Under the pieces are notes generated by a model. The model made no database searches and was not told the DNA's origin. It worked only from the letters and a program-made list of their open reading frames with translations. DNA of 64,000 nt from Mesocentrotus franciscanus (taxonomy: Eukaryota; Echinodermata; Echinoidea; Camarodonta; Strongylocentrotidae). Where the stretch lies: assembly GCA_037976565.1 (NCBI GenBank), contig CP137685.1, positions 24,615,695-24,679,694 on the forward strand. Reading direction: 5' to 3'. The stretch's first letter is position 1, and the number at the start of each line of letters is the position of its first letter. The position numbers and the translations under genes were made by a program. Shown here one piece after another: positions 34,301-46,500 of this stretch.

Positions 34301-37300
34301 GTAGAATATAATACTAAGTAATTACGTTTTTTTCAACAACCATTAACTCAAATGTCTCTGATTGAGAATAAAATATTTTAATAGCTTACAGGCCGTGGAA
34401 TACTCCTAAAATGCCACTACGAGCCACAGGTTAATGTAACCTAAGCTGTCTTTTCATTTTCATTCATTTAATAACAGCAATGATCCTCTCTTTCAATAAA
34501 CAAATATGTGACCGACTAATCAACTAATTTTATATTTCAATTCCCATTTTGCCACAGCGAGGAGAAAGAACAGAGCTGATATGGATCGACTAAGATCTAT
34601 CCATGTTGAGAAATGGATCAAAGACAAGTTCAGGACAGGCTGCACCAGAATGAGAAGAGAATTTGAGGAGTTTGACAAAGATCACAAAGGAGAGGTAATC
34701 TAACTTTCTTTTCCTTCAAGCAAATCTATTTTTTTTAAACTGTCGAAATAGACCTTAATCATGATAGATGCCTGAAATGTTAATCACTTTAATAGCAAGG
34801 CTACATTTTAAATGCAACTTTAAGCAACAAAAAAAATCCACGATTTTTCTCACTTCTAAAATTATAATTATTTCAAAATTATCACAACAAAATCGCGATC
34901 ACCCACAACCGCACCTCCGGTGTAAATTCCCTCGCGGAATACTTTTGAAGACAGCAGTCCAAGAGTTTCAAGATCTAAGATCCAAGAGAATTTTCTCGTC
35001 CATTGCTGCTTGATGGTCAACACGTCATGACTTTTCATTTTCTCCCTACTTTATAGGTGAATAAGGAGAAATTCGGGGAGGTTCTGTCCAAGTTTGGTCT
35101 GAAGCTTGAAGGTCCTTACCTGGACGAGTTCTTGACGCGATGTGGTCTTACAGCAAACCGTGCTGGCATGGTGTCTTACAGGGACTTCCTCAGGAGGTTC
35201 CAGGACAGGAGTGAAGGAGGTGTCACTCATGATATACTCAATGATCCGACTCACAAGTAAGTTTACTGACAGATTTCGTCTTCTTCTTTTTGTTCGTTAC
35301 TTCGGAAGATAAGTGAGTCGATATAGCTCAGATCCATACCTAATAGTGAGATTAAAAAAAAAAATTACTTGTAAATAATGGCAACTGGTGCATTAAAGGA
35401 CGTATTTACTGATCTCCATGTTATAAAACGAAAAATACATGACGCTGTTAACTTTACGTCTCATAAAAAAAAACCGCCGTGGTTTTACCGCGTCATATCT
35501 GAACGAGAGTTAGTATAATAGTAAGTGTTTCTATGTATCTGACGGTTCTAATGATCTCATGTTCTCGTTTCTCTCTGGTAGATTTCACCAAGGAACTGAC
35601 TGGTTGGAGAACCCTGCGAACAATAATTCAATGACGGCAGCAGAGGTTAAGATGATGGATCTCTTCCAAGGGGACTTCATCGGTTTATTAGGGTCCTTCC
35701 AGTAAGTACTAGTCTTTTTCAATTATTTACATTTTAATGACAAGTTGCGTCTCTAGGAATAAAAAAGTAAAATTTTCTAGTTTGGGCAGGAGTGCGCTAC
35801 GAAGATTTGCGTCGGACAAAAATCGGAAGCGTCATCCCTGGTTAAAAAAACATGACGTTCTGGGGATTTGTTTCAGACAAAAAAAATCGCAAGCGTCATC
35901 CCAGGTAAAACATGACGTTCTTGGGGTTGAAAAGTAAGACATTCTATAATTAATGAAAAACGTTCTTAGGATGTCTTGAAAACGTTTAAGGAACGTTGCG
36001 TGTTTGTTGGGATATTATTTCATTTTGAAAATGTATTTGGCCGAAACTCCCAGCTGCTTATCCTTACCCGTCGCCTCAAACTATGCTATAGCTTTTGTCG
36101 TCAAACTTATTTAACGTCGAATCAATTTTCATTTCATAAGCTTTTAACTTTTTGCCTCTTTTCTACCTACAGGAAAATTGACAAGTTACGCTTGCGAGTG
36201 GTAAGCCAGCAAGAGTTCCGCGCCATCGTCGAGAGTCGGTTCAACCTCGGTCTCTCAGACCAGGAGTTTGAAGCTTTCCTCGACAGGGTTCCATTTGATG
36301 ACGAAGGGAATGTCAAATACCACGACTTCATGGGACAGTTCGACACCAAGTAAGTCAATTCAAATGCAACATAATAAAGGCTTGTTCAGATGGGGTGCGG
36401 TAAACCTGCTTAAAGAAAACCGCGGTGATGAATGGCATAGATCTGCGCGCAACAAAGGAGTATTCATTCAATGAGCTCTGTGTTATAAGATTCAGAAATG
36501 TGCAGCGTATTACACTTTACGTCATCAAAATGATTAATAATATTTTTGTCGGTGAAAGTAAATCATAAAGCAAATTACAGCGAATATTAGTGTGGTATTA
36601 ATAACAATATGAATAATTTTGTCTTTGGAAACTATTGATTATATGATATGAATCGTTTTTTAAGACGCCATTCAATTTCTTATTTTTTTTCTTCAAATTT
36701 AGGTACGGACCCGCTCCTAGTCTGTTTGACAGCAAGACAGTGAGAGGAGGACCAGAGGATATGGACCTGGATCTAGATGAAGCTCTGGCCGAGGAAGAAG
36801 AACCAAAGAGCTTCGGTGACTTCAAGAAAGGACGGTCCGTTAGACAGGTTCGTAATAAAAACTTATTTGAACTAACAAAAGGAAACTCAACATTCGTTGT
36901 GCTTTTACTAATGTGCGACTTTTTCTCTGATCTGATTCTTAATAACAAAACCTAATAAATACAACAAGGAAACAAAACTTTAGAACATCAATTTGTAAAT
37001 TAGAGAGAGTGTGAAGTTTATGCCTTAAGTCCTTTTGAGCTATAGACACAATGAAGAATGCTGGAGACAACATTCAAAATCTTGAGTATTCATGAAACAA
37101 AGCAGGAACGGGAATAGTCGTAACATCTGGTACGGATTCCTCCTTTTATTTCTTGATGCACATTTTAAATTTTAAACCATAAATTCTTGTTTAATACTCC
37201 TTTACTTCTCTCTCTCTCTGAATCTTCAGATCTCAAAGATGCTCAAGCAGATGATCAAGAACCGCATGGCTGAAGTCGAGACAGTTTTCTCCGAGATAGA

Positions 37301-40128
37301 TGTTACCAATTCAAGGCGGTTAAGTCAAGAGATAATGTATGAACTGTTTAAAAGGTGAGAAATCAATTCCTTATTAAAATATGAGAAATCAATTCCTTAT
37401 TAAACTATGGATACATGTCATCCTGTTAAGTAGTTAGCAATGCTATCAGCCGCTATTCAGTATTAATCTAAGAGTTTCAACATTTTTTGTTTTACCAAAT
37501 TAAAAGTTTATCGTCAAGTTCAGATGACTGATCAATATATTCCCATGAATATGTTAAAGATTTCAGGTGACTTTGAAACAAATTTGTATGTATCTTAGTT
37601 CATTAAAAGCTTATTAATGTTCAATATCAGAACTTAATCTGTAGAAATTGATTAAAAAAAAACTTTGGGAATTAAAAAAAGAATTCGTTATAAATACTAG
37701 ACAAATAACCATGTCATATTTTATGATGAAATTCACAGACTAAATGTCCGACCAGAAATCACGAGAGGAGAGATCCGTCGGCTCTGGGATACCTTCATCA
37801 CGACACAGCACAGAACGCTCGACTTCATGGAGTTTGTCCGCCATTTTGGATACTCGCCAAAGAGCGCTGCCTTCCCCAATGCCAAGCTATCACCGCCTAA
37901 ACGTGGTGATTCTGACTTCTTGATCCGTTCAAGAAAACTCAACTGTGCTGCTGATATGCTTGAGGATAACCTGAGATCTAAGGTAGGTAGCTCCGTTAAC
38001 ATCGGGTCAGGTTTTGAAATGTAAATTAGTCATGGATTTATTAAAACAGAGTTATTTGTTTAAAAAACTGGAATACGATGCTTTGATCCATTGCTACAAC
38101 TTGCTCGGGCATCCTCTTTTAAAACTCACTCTGACATTTATTATGTATACAAAATATTTATTGTTTTGATTTGGTCGTCAGGGGTATTTTTTGTGTTGTG
38201 CCTCCACCATCCAACTTACAGAATCTTGTATCCGCCTGACATACTTGTTACCTCATTGTAGATTGCTATACTTCACGGATAACATAATTAGGAACATTAT
38301 GGAAAGTTTTCAATGGTTTTCAGGCAGTTTACTTCATTGAAATTGGCGACTAAAATACAGTTCGAGCTTTTGGTAGCATGACGTAACTTCCAAAACTAAA
38401 TAAACTTCTATCAATTTTGGAGAAGCGTGCCTAGTAACTTGACAGATAATCATTATTTTTCAATTTCAATTTGTTGCCTCAAAAAATTAACAATATAGAT
38501 GTGATCCCTGGATGAAACAAGACATCAAAAACAAATCCAAATAATATCTTCCAAATCTCAATCCTATCATTATTTTTCTGCCATAGGTTGATTATATGTG
38601 GGATGATCTTCGTAAGGAGTTCTTGAATCTTGACACCTATGGGACTGGTTTCGTCAGTGCAGAAGAGTTCCGAGACGTTCTTCAAGAGCTCTGTGTTCAT
38701 CTCAATGCCTACGAACTGGATATGCTGAGCAGAAAGTTTGACACGCAAAACGATGGCAGGTATGTAGCATAACAGTCTTACATACCGGTAGTATGAAATT
38801 AATATTTAGGTTTTTTTTTTCTTCTGTTAGATGATATATGTGTTCTGATTTTTAATGCACTTTAACAAATTCAAAATATTGAAATGTTATATATCGCACC
38901 CTAGTTTCCACAGTACCTTTGAAAATGATGATTAAGGCCGTTTAGAAATCAAATCGGATTTAAAAGTATGCTTGGTTAATTTTATGAATAAATAAACAGT
39001 GGTGTTGATGGTAAATGGTTAACATTTGTAACATCTAACCAGATGATTTAAAGTTCATTTCCTCCTGAAGTTCCTTCCGAGTTTAATCTTAGATTAACGA
39101 ATATTCACTTTCGATCGTTCTTGGTTCCTAACTTTACCTTTCTGTGAATGTGTCTTTGTAGAGTATCATATGTGGAGTTCCTGCGACCATTCGCTGTACG
39201 GAAATCAACGCATCGCCATGGTAACAACATGATGGGTTTGATGGCTCATCCACAGGCGGAAATGCCAATCGATGCCATCGTAGATGAGCCTAATAAGGGT
39301 CTGAGTGGAATTACAGCTCGATTAAGACAAAAGGTAAGATACAGTAGCCCATTCATCAGTAGGAAAAAATATTGTTTTAAGTGAAGTTATTCATTATTTC
39401 TTGTTTTAAGGTGTGAACTTAGAAACAAGATGTAATATCATGTTTGAAGTTCATGTAGTGTCTGTCAAGAGTACTAGTTTTCTACATAACCTGGAAGCAG
39501 CAACATTAACTCACAGTCCTGTTTTCAATTCAATTCTGCGATTATGTCTTTTAACATTGAAAGCCACGAAAGGAAAATAAAATCAAGAGAAATACATGTA
39601 CTGCCAAAAAAACTTACTTGGTATCCTCTAAAATATTTATATCAATAATATCATCAAATAGATGATTGTTTTACGGACAATGTCTCAAAACTATAATTAA
39701 GCAATGAAGCTTCTAAATGGTGTGCACCTTTAGAATGTTTCAGAGATTTACTTCTCTTCGTAGAATTCCTTGTTCATGGGATTTCAAATCATCTTAATAG
39801 AATTTGGGAAAAAGAAAAAAAACCACTTCATGAAAATTGATGTTTGGTACTGACAAGTTACATAAACTAACTACGGCTCTCGTATCTTGATTTGTAGTTG
39901 GTTGGTGACTGGCGAAACTTGAGGCGGGCCTTCAAGAAGATCGACACCGAACGTACCGGGTACCTCACCATGCCTGAGTTCCGGAATGTCTTGAGACTCT
40001 GCAACATGGTACTTGACGAGGAAGAAGTCTACCAAGTTATGGCCGAGTTTGACGAGAAAATGAATGGCAAAATCAATTACAACAAATTCATTTCAGACAC
40101 TTTCCACGCTGATCCCACCAAACCATAG
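26945..40128 (+). CDS. EFCAB6: EF-hand calcium-binding protein 6-like (EFCAB6/DJBP)
   Basis: Sixteen coding exons, all GT-AG, phases consistent, 953 residues: 26945-27350, 30741-30841, 31645-31820, 32321-32497, 33137-33274, 33776-33915, 34558-34694, 35057-35256, 35582-35701, 36173-36349, 36703-36847, 37230-37354, 37739-37982, 38587-38759, 39162-39333, 39898-40128. An in-frame TGA nine bases before the ATG fixes the start. Residues 1-169 are Pro/Ser/Arg-rich and disordered. The rest is a string of EF-hand-like pairs. Most loops lack key acids; the best are at 814-825 (DTQNDGRVSYVE) and 893-904 (DTERTGYLTMPE). The C-terminal WRNLRRAFKKID and FDEKMNGKINYNKFI match the end of vertebrate EFCAB6, which is longer (about 1500 residues). 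Family knowledge: a testis/axoneme protein that binds DJ-1. Symbol by homology; confident of family, less of orthology. Confidence 0.85.
28276..28288 (+). promoter_or_regulatory. DR1 nuclear-receptor element (sequence match)
   Basis: AGGTCAAAGGTCA is a perfect direct repeat of the AGGTCA half-site with one-base spacing, the form bound by RXR and HNF4-type receptors. It is in EFCAB6-like intron 1. The same 13-mer occurs twice in a repeat at 63.4-63.7 kb, so it may be a repeat remnant. Confidence 0.4.
28949..29150 (+). repeat. SINE family A, in EFCAB6-like intron 1
   Basis: Same order as 426-640: GCGCTATGGCCCAGTGGTAG, TCTCGTAA, GGGTTCGAAACC, CCTTTGGTATGGCATTAATC and GAGAGGACTTAAAGCC, then a CAAA tail. 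The intact CTTAAAG in the body is the empty form of the site split at 48.0-48.4 kb. Confidence 0.85.
29153..29206. repeat. TA microsatellite
   Basis: Uninterrupted (TA)n directly after the SINE tail. Confidence 0.95.
30370..30412 (+). repeat. CA microsatellite
   Basis: (CA)n in intron 1, next to GA-rich tracts at 30205-30330 and 30420-30445. Confidence 0.95.
32193..32310 (+). repeat. ATT/ATC microsatellite before exon 4
   Basis: Trinucleotide repeat lying directly upstream of the exon 4 acceptor, in the place of a polypyrimidine tract. Confidence 0.9.
32537..32640 (+). repeat. CTT microsatellite in intron 4
   Basis: (CTT)n beginning 40 bases after the exon 4 donor. It gives Ser- and Leu-run frames that read through the donor and are not coding. 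Confidence 0.95.
35415..35508. mobile_element. MITE 'GTTCAGATATG' fragment in intron 8
   Basis: Right-hand part only: TTTACGTCTCATAA, ACCGCCGTGGTTTTACCGCG and TCATATCTGAACGAG, as at 12404. Confidence 0.7.
36378..36535. mobile_element. MITE 'GTTCAGATATG' fragment in intron 10
   Basis: Left end AAGGCTTGTTCAGATGGGGT, then GAGCTCTGTGTTATAAGATT and CACTTTACGTCATCA. The right terminal repeat is missing. Confidence 0.7.
39898..40128 (+). CDS. EFCAB6: EFCAB6-like last exon: C-terminal EF-hand pair
   Basis: 76 residues. The first loop (DTERTGYLTMPE) has Asp at 1, Gly at 6 and Glu at 12. The second (DEKMNGKINYNK) has Lys at 12 and so probably binds poorly. Stop TAG at 40126. Confidence 0.85.
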   Translation: MVGDWRNLRRAFKKIDTERTGYLTMPEFRNVLRLCNMVLDEEEVYQVMAEFDEKMNGKINYNKFISDTFHADPTKP

Positions 40129-42090
40129 GTTAACCCACTCCCTGCAGAGAACTTTGTGATTCCTCTATGATGCTTACAGGAATGAAAGAATTCAGTAGTC
40201 AATGGATTAATAGTGGTGACTGTATACCTAGTGGACATTGGAGGTTAGTCACCAGATATGCAGTGGCAAATGCAGTCTCTGAACACAGGTCCGGTCACAG
40301 TGCTGGTTCGGGACTGCTGCGATTTGTCTTCCATCTGGGAGTTGGCACCATCCATGTTTCTCAAAGAGAGTTCAGGAGGCCAGAAACTGTATCTTGAATT
40401 CACCTTGATGTCGGGCATAAAGTAAACAAATATGTTTGCCTCTCTGCGTCTTCTTATGCGAGGTTCCTGTAGAAGAACTAAAGCAGCATGGTTGATTGTT
40501 TTCATCTTGCTAGAGCTCTCCTTTATTGACTATGACATCTACAAAAAAGATCTTGAGCTGCAGATTTTCAAATCTAATCAAAGGATGCCTTTTACACAAC
40601 ACTCGTGTATATGAAAGAGCATTTGAATTAGGCAAGTGCTGTTACTAATTTGATTTTATGAAGTATTACAGTATTGTCCATTTGGGATGATAAATCTTTC
40701 CTATTATGATCTACTACAGTACCATCCGAGCCAGTAACAATATCGCATGTACATAAATCAAATATAAAATGTATACATGTACATACATCAAATATAAAAT
40801 GTGAACATGTTATAGTTATGTTTGTGTTTTGAATTGCCCGTTTTGTATCAACAATTGCAACCGTATGTTACATGCCTGATTAAAACTTTCCATGGCGTTT
40901 CATTTCTAGAAAAGTCCTTAGAAAGGTCTTATTCGTTTGTGAAGTTTGTTTGTAGCTTACTTTGACTCATTAGGATTGAGACAATCACAGTATTTAGTGA
41001 CAAATTATGGTAAAGAAGAATATAAAACAATTTGCATAAATGTTGCATAACACTTGGATAAAAGTGTACAGACGTTTTATATTTGTGTAATCATGTCTAC
41101 TGCTAGCTGTTGGTGTTTCTGCATCATCCTTTTGAACATGTACAAACAAATGATTTGTATATTTTGTGTTTAATAAACCATTGTATTGCATTCATCATTA
41201 CATTTCTGTTCATGATGCTTTTAAAACTTTTTGGGGGATGTTTTCCGTTCATCATCACAAAAACATTGTGGATTAATGAAAAAGAAGACACAAACATATG
41301 TACATTTTTTTTCTTGCATTTATTTATTAAGAAAATTTACCATTGAACAATACAAAATGTACATGTGTCAGTATATACAATACCATGAAGTACGACAAAT
41401 TAAACCATTTAAACCATGCATCAAGTAAAAGGGAAGAAACTTTACGAGGATAAGAAACTTTGGCTGATAAAAAATGATATTAAAATGAAACATAATTTCG
41501 TTCATTGTTAAAGTGAACTTTTATGTGGTTGTATCTGGATTTCATGAAGTTTCGAATATCCAGAGTTAAACCAAACAGTTGCTGTTTTTACACAATGTAC
41601 TCTTTTCTTTTTCCTTCTTGCTACTGGGCTGAAATGTCTAAATCTTACTGTAAATATTCATACATAAGTGTTATAAAAACTTGAACTCATGTACATAGTA
41701 TGAAATTCACTCCTTTGCTTTTCTTGACTCAACTCACTATTTTCAAGTAAATTGCCCCAAAATACTTGTCTTCTACATACACCTTTGGGTTTTGCGGTGC
41801 AATAATGTCATTATTGGCATTATTTTATTTTAGTTAGGAAGATTTAATAAGAATTAATTGGTGAAGGGAATCCTTTCGGTAGATAGAAATCAATAACTTT
41901 CTTTGTGTTTTTAATCATATAACATATTATTCAAAATATACTAAGATTGTATCCTAAAACTTAGTACCGGTATACAGAGGATGTGTATACTGTGACCGAG
42001 TTATATATTCAATTCAAATGTGCTTATGACGTTAATCTTTGCTATGTAATGAACTTGTATTCTTATATATGTGATATTTTGTGAAATAAA
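40129..42090 (+). other. presumed EFCAB6-like 3' untranslated region
   Basis: AT-rich, no further exon. AATAAA words at 41172-41177 and 42085-42090 are candidate poly(A) signals, about 1.0 and 2.0 kb after the stop. The transcript end was not determined. Confidence 0.4.
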
Positions 42091-42612
42091 TTTGCATGGC
42101 AAAATGAAAGATAACAAATACTGGTGTTTAGTATTCGTTACTACATTGTACGTACATAACAATTACACAACTCAATTCTTCAAAAATGTAATCACATTGA
42201 TAAGAATAAACATTTTCAGAAGAATAGACAAAATATACAAAATATTCTAAAGTACTTCTGTTACCTTAATTCTGTTGATCTTAAACCCCACTGCACTACT
42301 TGTAGCTACTTGCTCCTCTATATAGCAAACAATGCCTAAATGGTGCCCATTGTCCCCATAATCCCCTTTTTCTTATGTTAATTGAGAGCTGAGTTGATGA
42401 GATAACCACCTGTCAGTGACCAGCAGGGTGGTCTAATCCCTCCCGGCCAAACTAGTGCAGACTAAGGCCTTTTTACATGCAAGAATTATCAATTTTTCTC
42501 ACTTAAATATAATAAAAAAGGTGTAACACTTAATTTCACTATAGTTTACAGCAGCAAGAATTCCATATAAATCCATGTCAAGCAAAGTATAGCAAAGAAG
42601 TTTTGTAGTTAT

Positions 42613-42759
42613 GGGCCATGTTTCATAAAACTTGTTATCAATAACAACTGTCACAGATCTATGACAAATCTGCTCACAGCCAATCAAATGCAAGGACTTC
42701 AGTAGCTTATAACAATTATCGTAACTTGTTATTGATAGCAAGTTTTATGAAACAGGGCC
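42613..42759. mobile_element. MITE, 147 bp, 'TGTTTCATAAAAC' ends
   Basis: Left GGGCCATGTTTCATAAAACT, then TTGTTATCAATAACA. The right end is the complement, GTTTTATGAAACAGGGCC. Nearly the whole element can fold back. It lies between the convergent EFCAB6-like and METTL14 genes. Confidence 0.8.
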
Positions 42760-43220
42760 TGTTTTCTCCAGAGAAATAGCAGGGAGAGAGTAACATGCTG
42801 GAATTGGCACTGGTGCAGTTAACCATATTAAGATGATGTACACCAACTGCTGACTAAGAAATTTCCTATTTCTTTCCCTGTGTTTTTGAACACTGTACAA
42901 TGAAACCATTTTGGAGGCATAAGGGCTTCACATGTTAGGTTGAACTCCAATACCGGTACATAAATGATAAACTTTTTCATCACGAATTACAATATGTAAG
43001 ACTTGAATACTTACGGTATTAGGACCTCATTATCAGCTCCATTAGAACATATCTCGCTGTCCGAATCCTCTATTTAGTTAAACCTTCCTCCATTGTAGCT
43101 GCTTCTCACTCCGACCCTTCCTTTCCACTTTGTTTAAAATAATAATCCTCTTGCCCCTTCCAAATTCTCCTCCCTGTTCTATACATCAAACCCTCACTGT
43201 CCTTTCCCCTCAAAGCTGTC

Positions 43221-43555
43221 TCACTCATTTCTCCTATCAGAACCCTCCTCTTTGTCCAAAGCCACCTCTATGTCCTCCCCTGCCCCTTCCACCAAACCCT
43301 CCTCGCCCACCTCGCCCTCCTCGATCCCCTCCGCCCCTTCCACGAACCCTCCACGACCACCTCTCCCTCCTCGATCCCCTCCGCCCCTTCCTCCTCTCCC
43401 ACCAGGATTTTTGTTGACGGGGGACTTGGGGCGTAGCCTCTCGATCTCATCAGGGCATCCAGTCAGGTAGTCTTCAGAGTTCTTGTTGAAGTAGCCCTTG
43501 AAGGTGTCCTTGTTGAAATTGCTGTTGGTGAGCTGAGGACCTATCGTCAGCCAGC
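43221..43555 (-). CDS. METTL14: METTL14 last exon, frameshifted RGG tail
   Basis: Opens with [19 protein letters not shown], as in animals, runs through IERLRPKSP and [20 protein letters not shown], then changes to an acidic run ([16 protein letters not shown]...) ending at TGA 43223-43221. The neighbouring frame from the same point reads [13 protein letters not shown] and continues Arg/Gly-rich to QRGGF and a stop at 43239-43237, which is the family's normal ending. One base is missing near 43341-43347. Confidence 0.9.
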
Positions 43556-46500
43556 CTGGAATGGAGAACCGTTGGAGTTGTTGAATAATGAATTAATAAT
43601 CTATTCTTGTAAGGCAAATATTACATTACAATAATGATAGTAAAATTCTGGTTTTATATAGTGCTTAATACATCGACGATGTCTCTAAGCATTTTATAGA
43701 TATGCTAAGGATTAATGAGGCAAATCAGAGACTTTTATAATCAACAGTCCAGTGACTTATCCACTTGACCACAACACACCTACAAGGTTTTTTTTAGTTC
43801 TAGTTCTGATGAAAAGCCAAACTCTATCAGAATCCAACAAAATCTACTCTGAATGCTTAAAGCTAATAAGTATATCATACCCACTGGCCAATGCCAATAA
43901 AAGATACCAAGGTATATAAAATTAAAAACAAATATTTTTTACACATATTCAAGGAAATATAAATGTAGTAACTTGTGCATTCAGATTATCATACATTTTG
44001 GTGTTAGTCTACAAGACACAGTTAGTTATGACAGCATCCCCCTACAAGAATACACTTGAAATGACCACAAGGTCTATTCCCTCTTCCAAATGCCACACAT
44101 TATAATCTCCCTGTGCCACAATATGTTTATTATGGGATAGATATACCAAAGGCTTCAAGATTATTTAACTGTTTTCAGTGCAAGATTAATCTACAATACC
44201 CATGTTAAAGGGGTTGTCATTGAGCTAATCAAGATTAGAAATGAGTAATTTTGCAAAGCCATTGTGGGTACCCAAAGCAATCCTTCCATCAATTGGTGCC
44301 TATTGTTTTGTGCAAAATTGTATGTGTGGCAAATGAGCGACTATGCAGAGAGGCAAAGAAAGCAACCGAAGTGTTAAAGTTACGAACCTGGTCTGATGGT
44401 TTGGTCGTTGCCAAAGATGTTCAGTCGTCTCCTCCCGAGACAGAAGTGTTCAATGAGGTGGAAGATTTCTTCTGGTTTCTCCAGACTTCCCGTCTCGGGT
44501 TCCTCCGTGATGATGACGTCCAGATCGATGTTGGCATGGATGAAATCTCCATCCGTTGATCTACGCACAGTCCCCTTGATTCCCATCAAACAGTGCTCCT
44601 AAGAAAAGAACAAAACATGAAGTCCACTACATTCTTTGGTATCTATACAGCAATTGCAAACATTAGCCAATTCAGGTATCAATATTGTGAAGGACCCTCA
44701 GGGATACCAGTTCGTTAACTTACTTACTTAAATAAATTAAAAAATAAATAAATGAATATATAAATTTGAAATAAGAAAGAAAGATAAAAAAGGAAAAGAG
44801 AAAGAAAAAAGAAAGAAAAAGAGAAAGAAAGAAAAATCAATCAACAGAGAGTTACTAGTTACGTCTTCCCGCTCCCACTCCAAAATCACAGTGCTTCACT
44901 ACTGCTCAGACAATACTATTCATACCATTCCAAAAGAAAGATATCATTTTGTAGACAAAATACCTAGTCTCTGTTCATAACGCTTTGCCCATGTGACCCT
45001 ATTACGTATCACAAATCGCACATCATGTGAATCCATGTGGACTTGTATAATAAGGCATGGTAAACCACTGCAAAAAAAAAAAATGCCACGTTTTTTAACG
45101 TGTAAATGATGGGAGCAGCAGGCAACTAACGACTTGCTCAAATTCACTGAGCTCCATGTTAAAAGATACAGATATGTGAAGCATATGGCACTTTACGTCA
45201 TCATTAAAGAAAACCTCTGCAGTTTTGCAGCGTCATATCTTAATAAGCCTTAAGGCAGCAGACTTATGGGGCGTTGCAAGAAAGTTGCAATTGATTGCAA
45301 GTTGCGATTGATTGCAATTTGCAAAATTTGCAACTGATATTTGCAATCGATTGCAACTCAACTTTCTTGCAACGCCCAAATAGTCTCCTAAATTTCCTTG
45401 GATTTTGTTAGGATTTAAGTTTTGGACAATTCAATGAAATTAACTAGATCTAGCTTTTATTCTCCCCCCTCTCTTTCTCTCTCTCTTACTAATGGGGCGA
45501 TGCAAATTTGCAATTAATCGCAAGACTTGCGCTTGATTTTGGAGATTTGCAATTGATTGCAACTTTCTTGCAACGCCCCATTAGACTACTTGTATCCTTA
45601 ACCAAGAAGAGATCTTTCTTTCTTTTGTAGGGGCGGAGGTAGCAATAGGCTCTTATACTTATTTGACTGTGATTGTTACTGTTAGATTACTGAGAAATAA
45701 TAGGATTTGTTCTTACTTTGGTTCTTTGGAGGATAGCACCAGGTTCCAGACTAATGTTGCCAGGATTCTTGCAGTTTGTCTTGATCCAGCAGATGTCTTC
45801 TGATCTCCTGAAGCCCCATTCTTTCAAACACTATGAGGAAGAAATTCAAGAAAATATGAGCATCATTGAAAGAGAAATTTCGAAAAGCTTAGCAATTAGC
45901 ATCAAGAAATAGCCTTTACTACTACTACCGCCATTTCTATAAACATTTGATTGGGAAGCTAATGAAATTCATGATAGAGCAAGAATAGGCTTGGATGCTA
46001 TGGGAAGAAACACAAAAGAGTTACACTGTTTCCAGGATTCTTCTGAAATACTTTTAACATCATGTTTTCAACTGGGAACATAAAGGAAACTTCTAAGCCN
46101 NNNNNNNNNNNNNNNNNNNNNNNNNNNNNNNNNNNNNNNNNNNNNNNNNNNNNNNNNNNNNNNNNNNNNNNNNNNNNNNNNNNNNNNNNNNNNNNNNNNN
46201 NNNNNNNNNNNNNNNNNNNNNNNNNNNNNNNNNNNNNNNNNNNNNNNNNNNNNNNNNNNNNNNNNNNNNNNNNNNNNNNNNNNNNNNNNNNNNNNNNNNN
46301 NNNNNNNNNNNNNNNNNNNNNNNNNNNNNNNNNNNNNNNNNNNNNNNNNNNNNNNNNNNNNNNNNNNNNNNNNNNNNNNNNNNNNNNNNNNNNNNNNNNN
46401 NNNNNNNNNNNNNNNNNNNNNNNNNNNNNNNNNNNNNNNNNNNNNNNNNNNNNNNNNNNNNNNNNNNNNNNNNNNNNNNNNNNNNNNNNNNNNNNNNNNN

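Noticed and set aside
43130..43470. Pro/Ser-rich frames on the plus strand and an Arg/Trp-rich frame on the minus strand
   Set aside because: Shadows of the Gly/Arg-coding tandem repeat in the last METTL14 exon.
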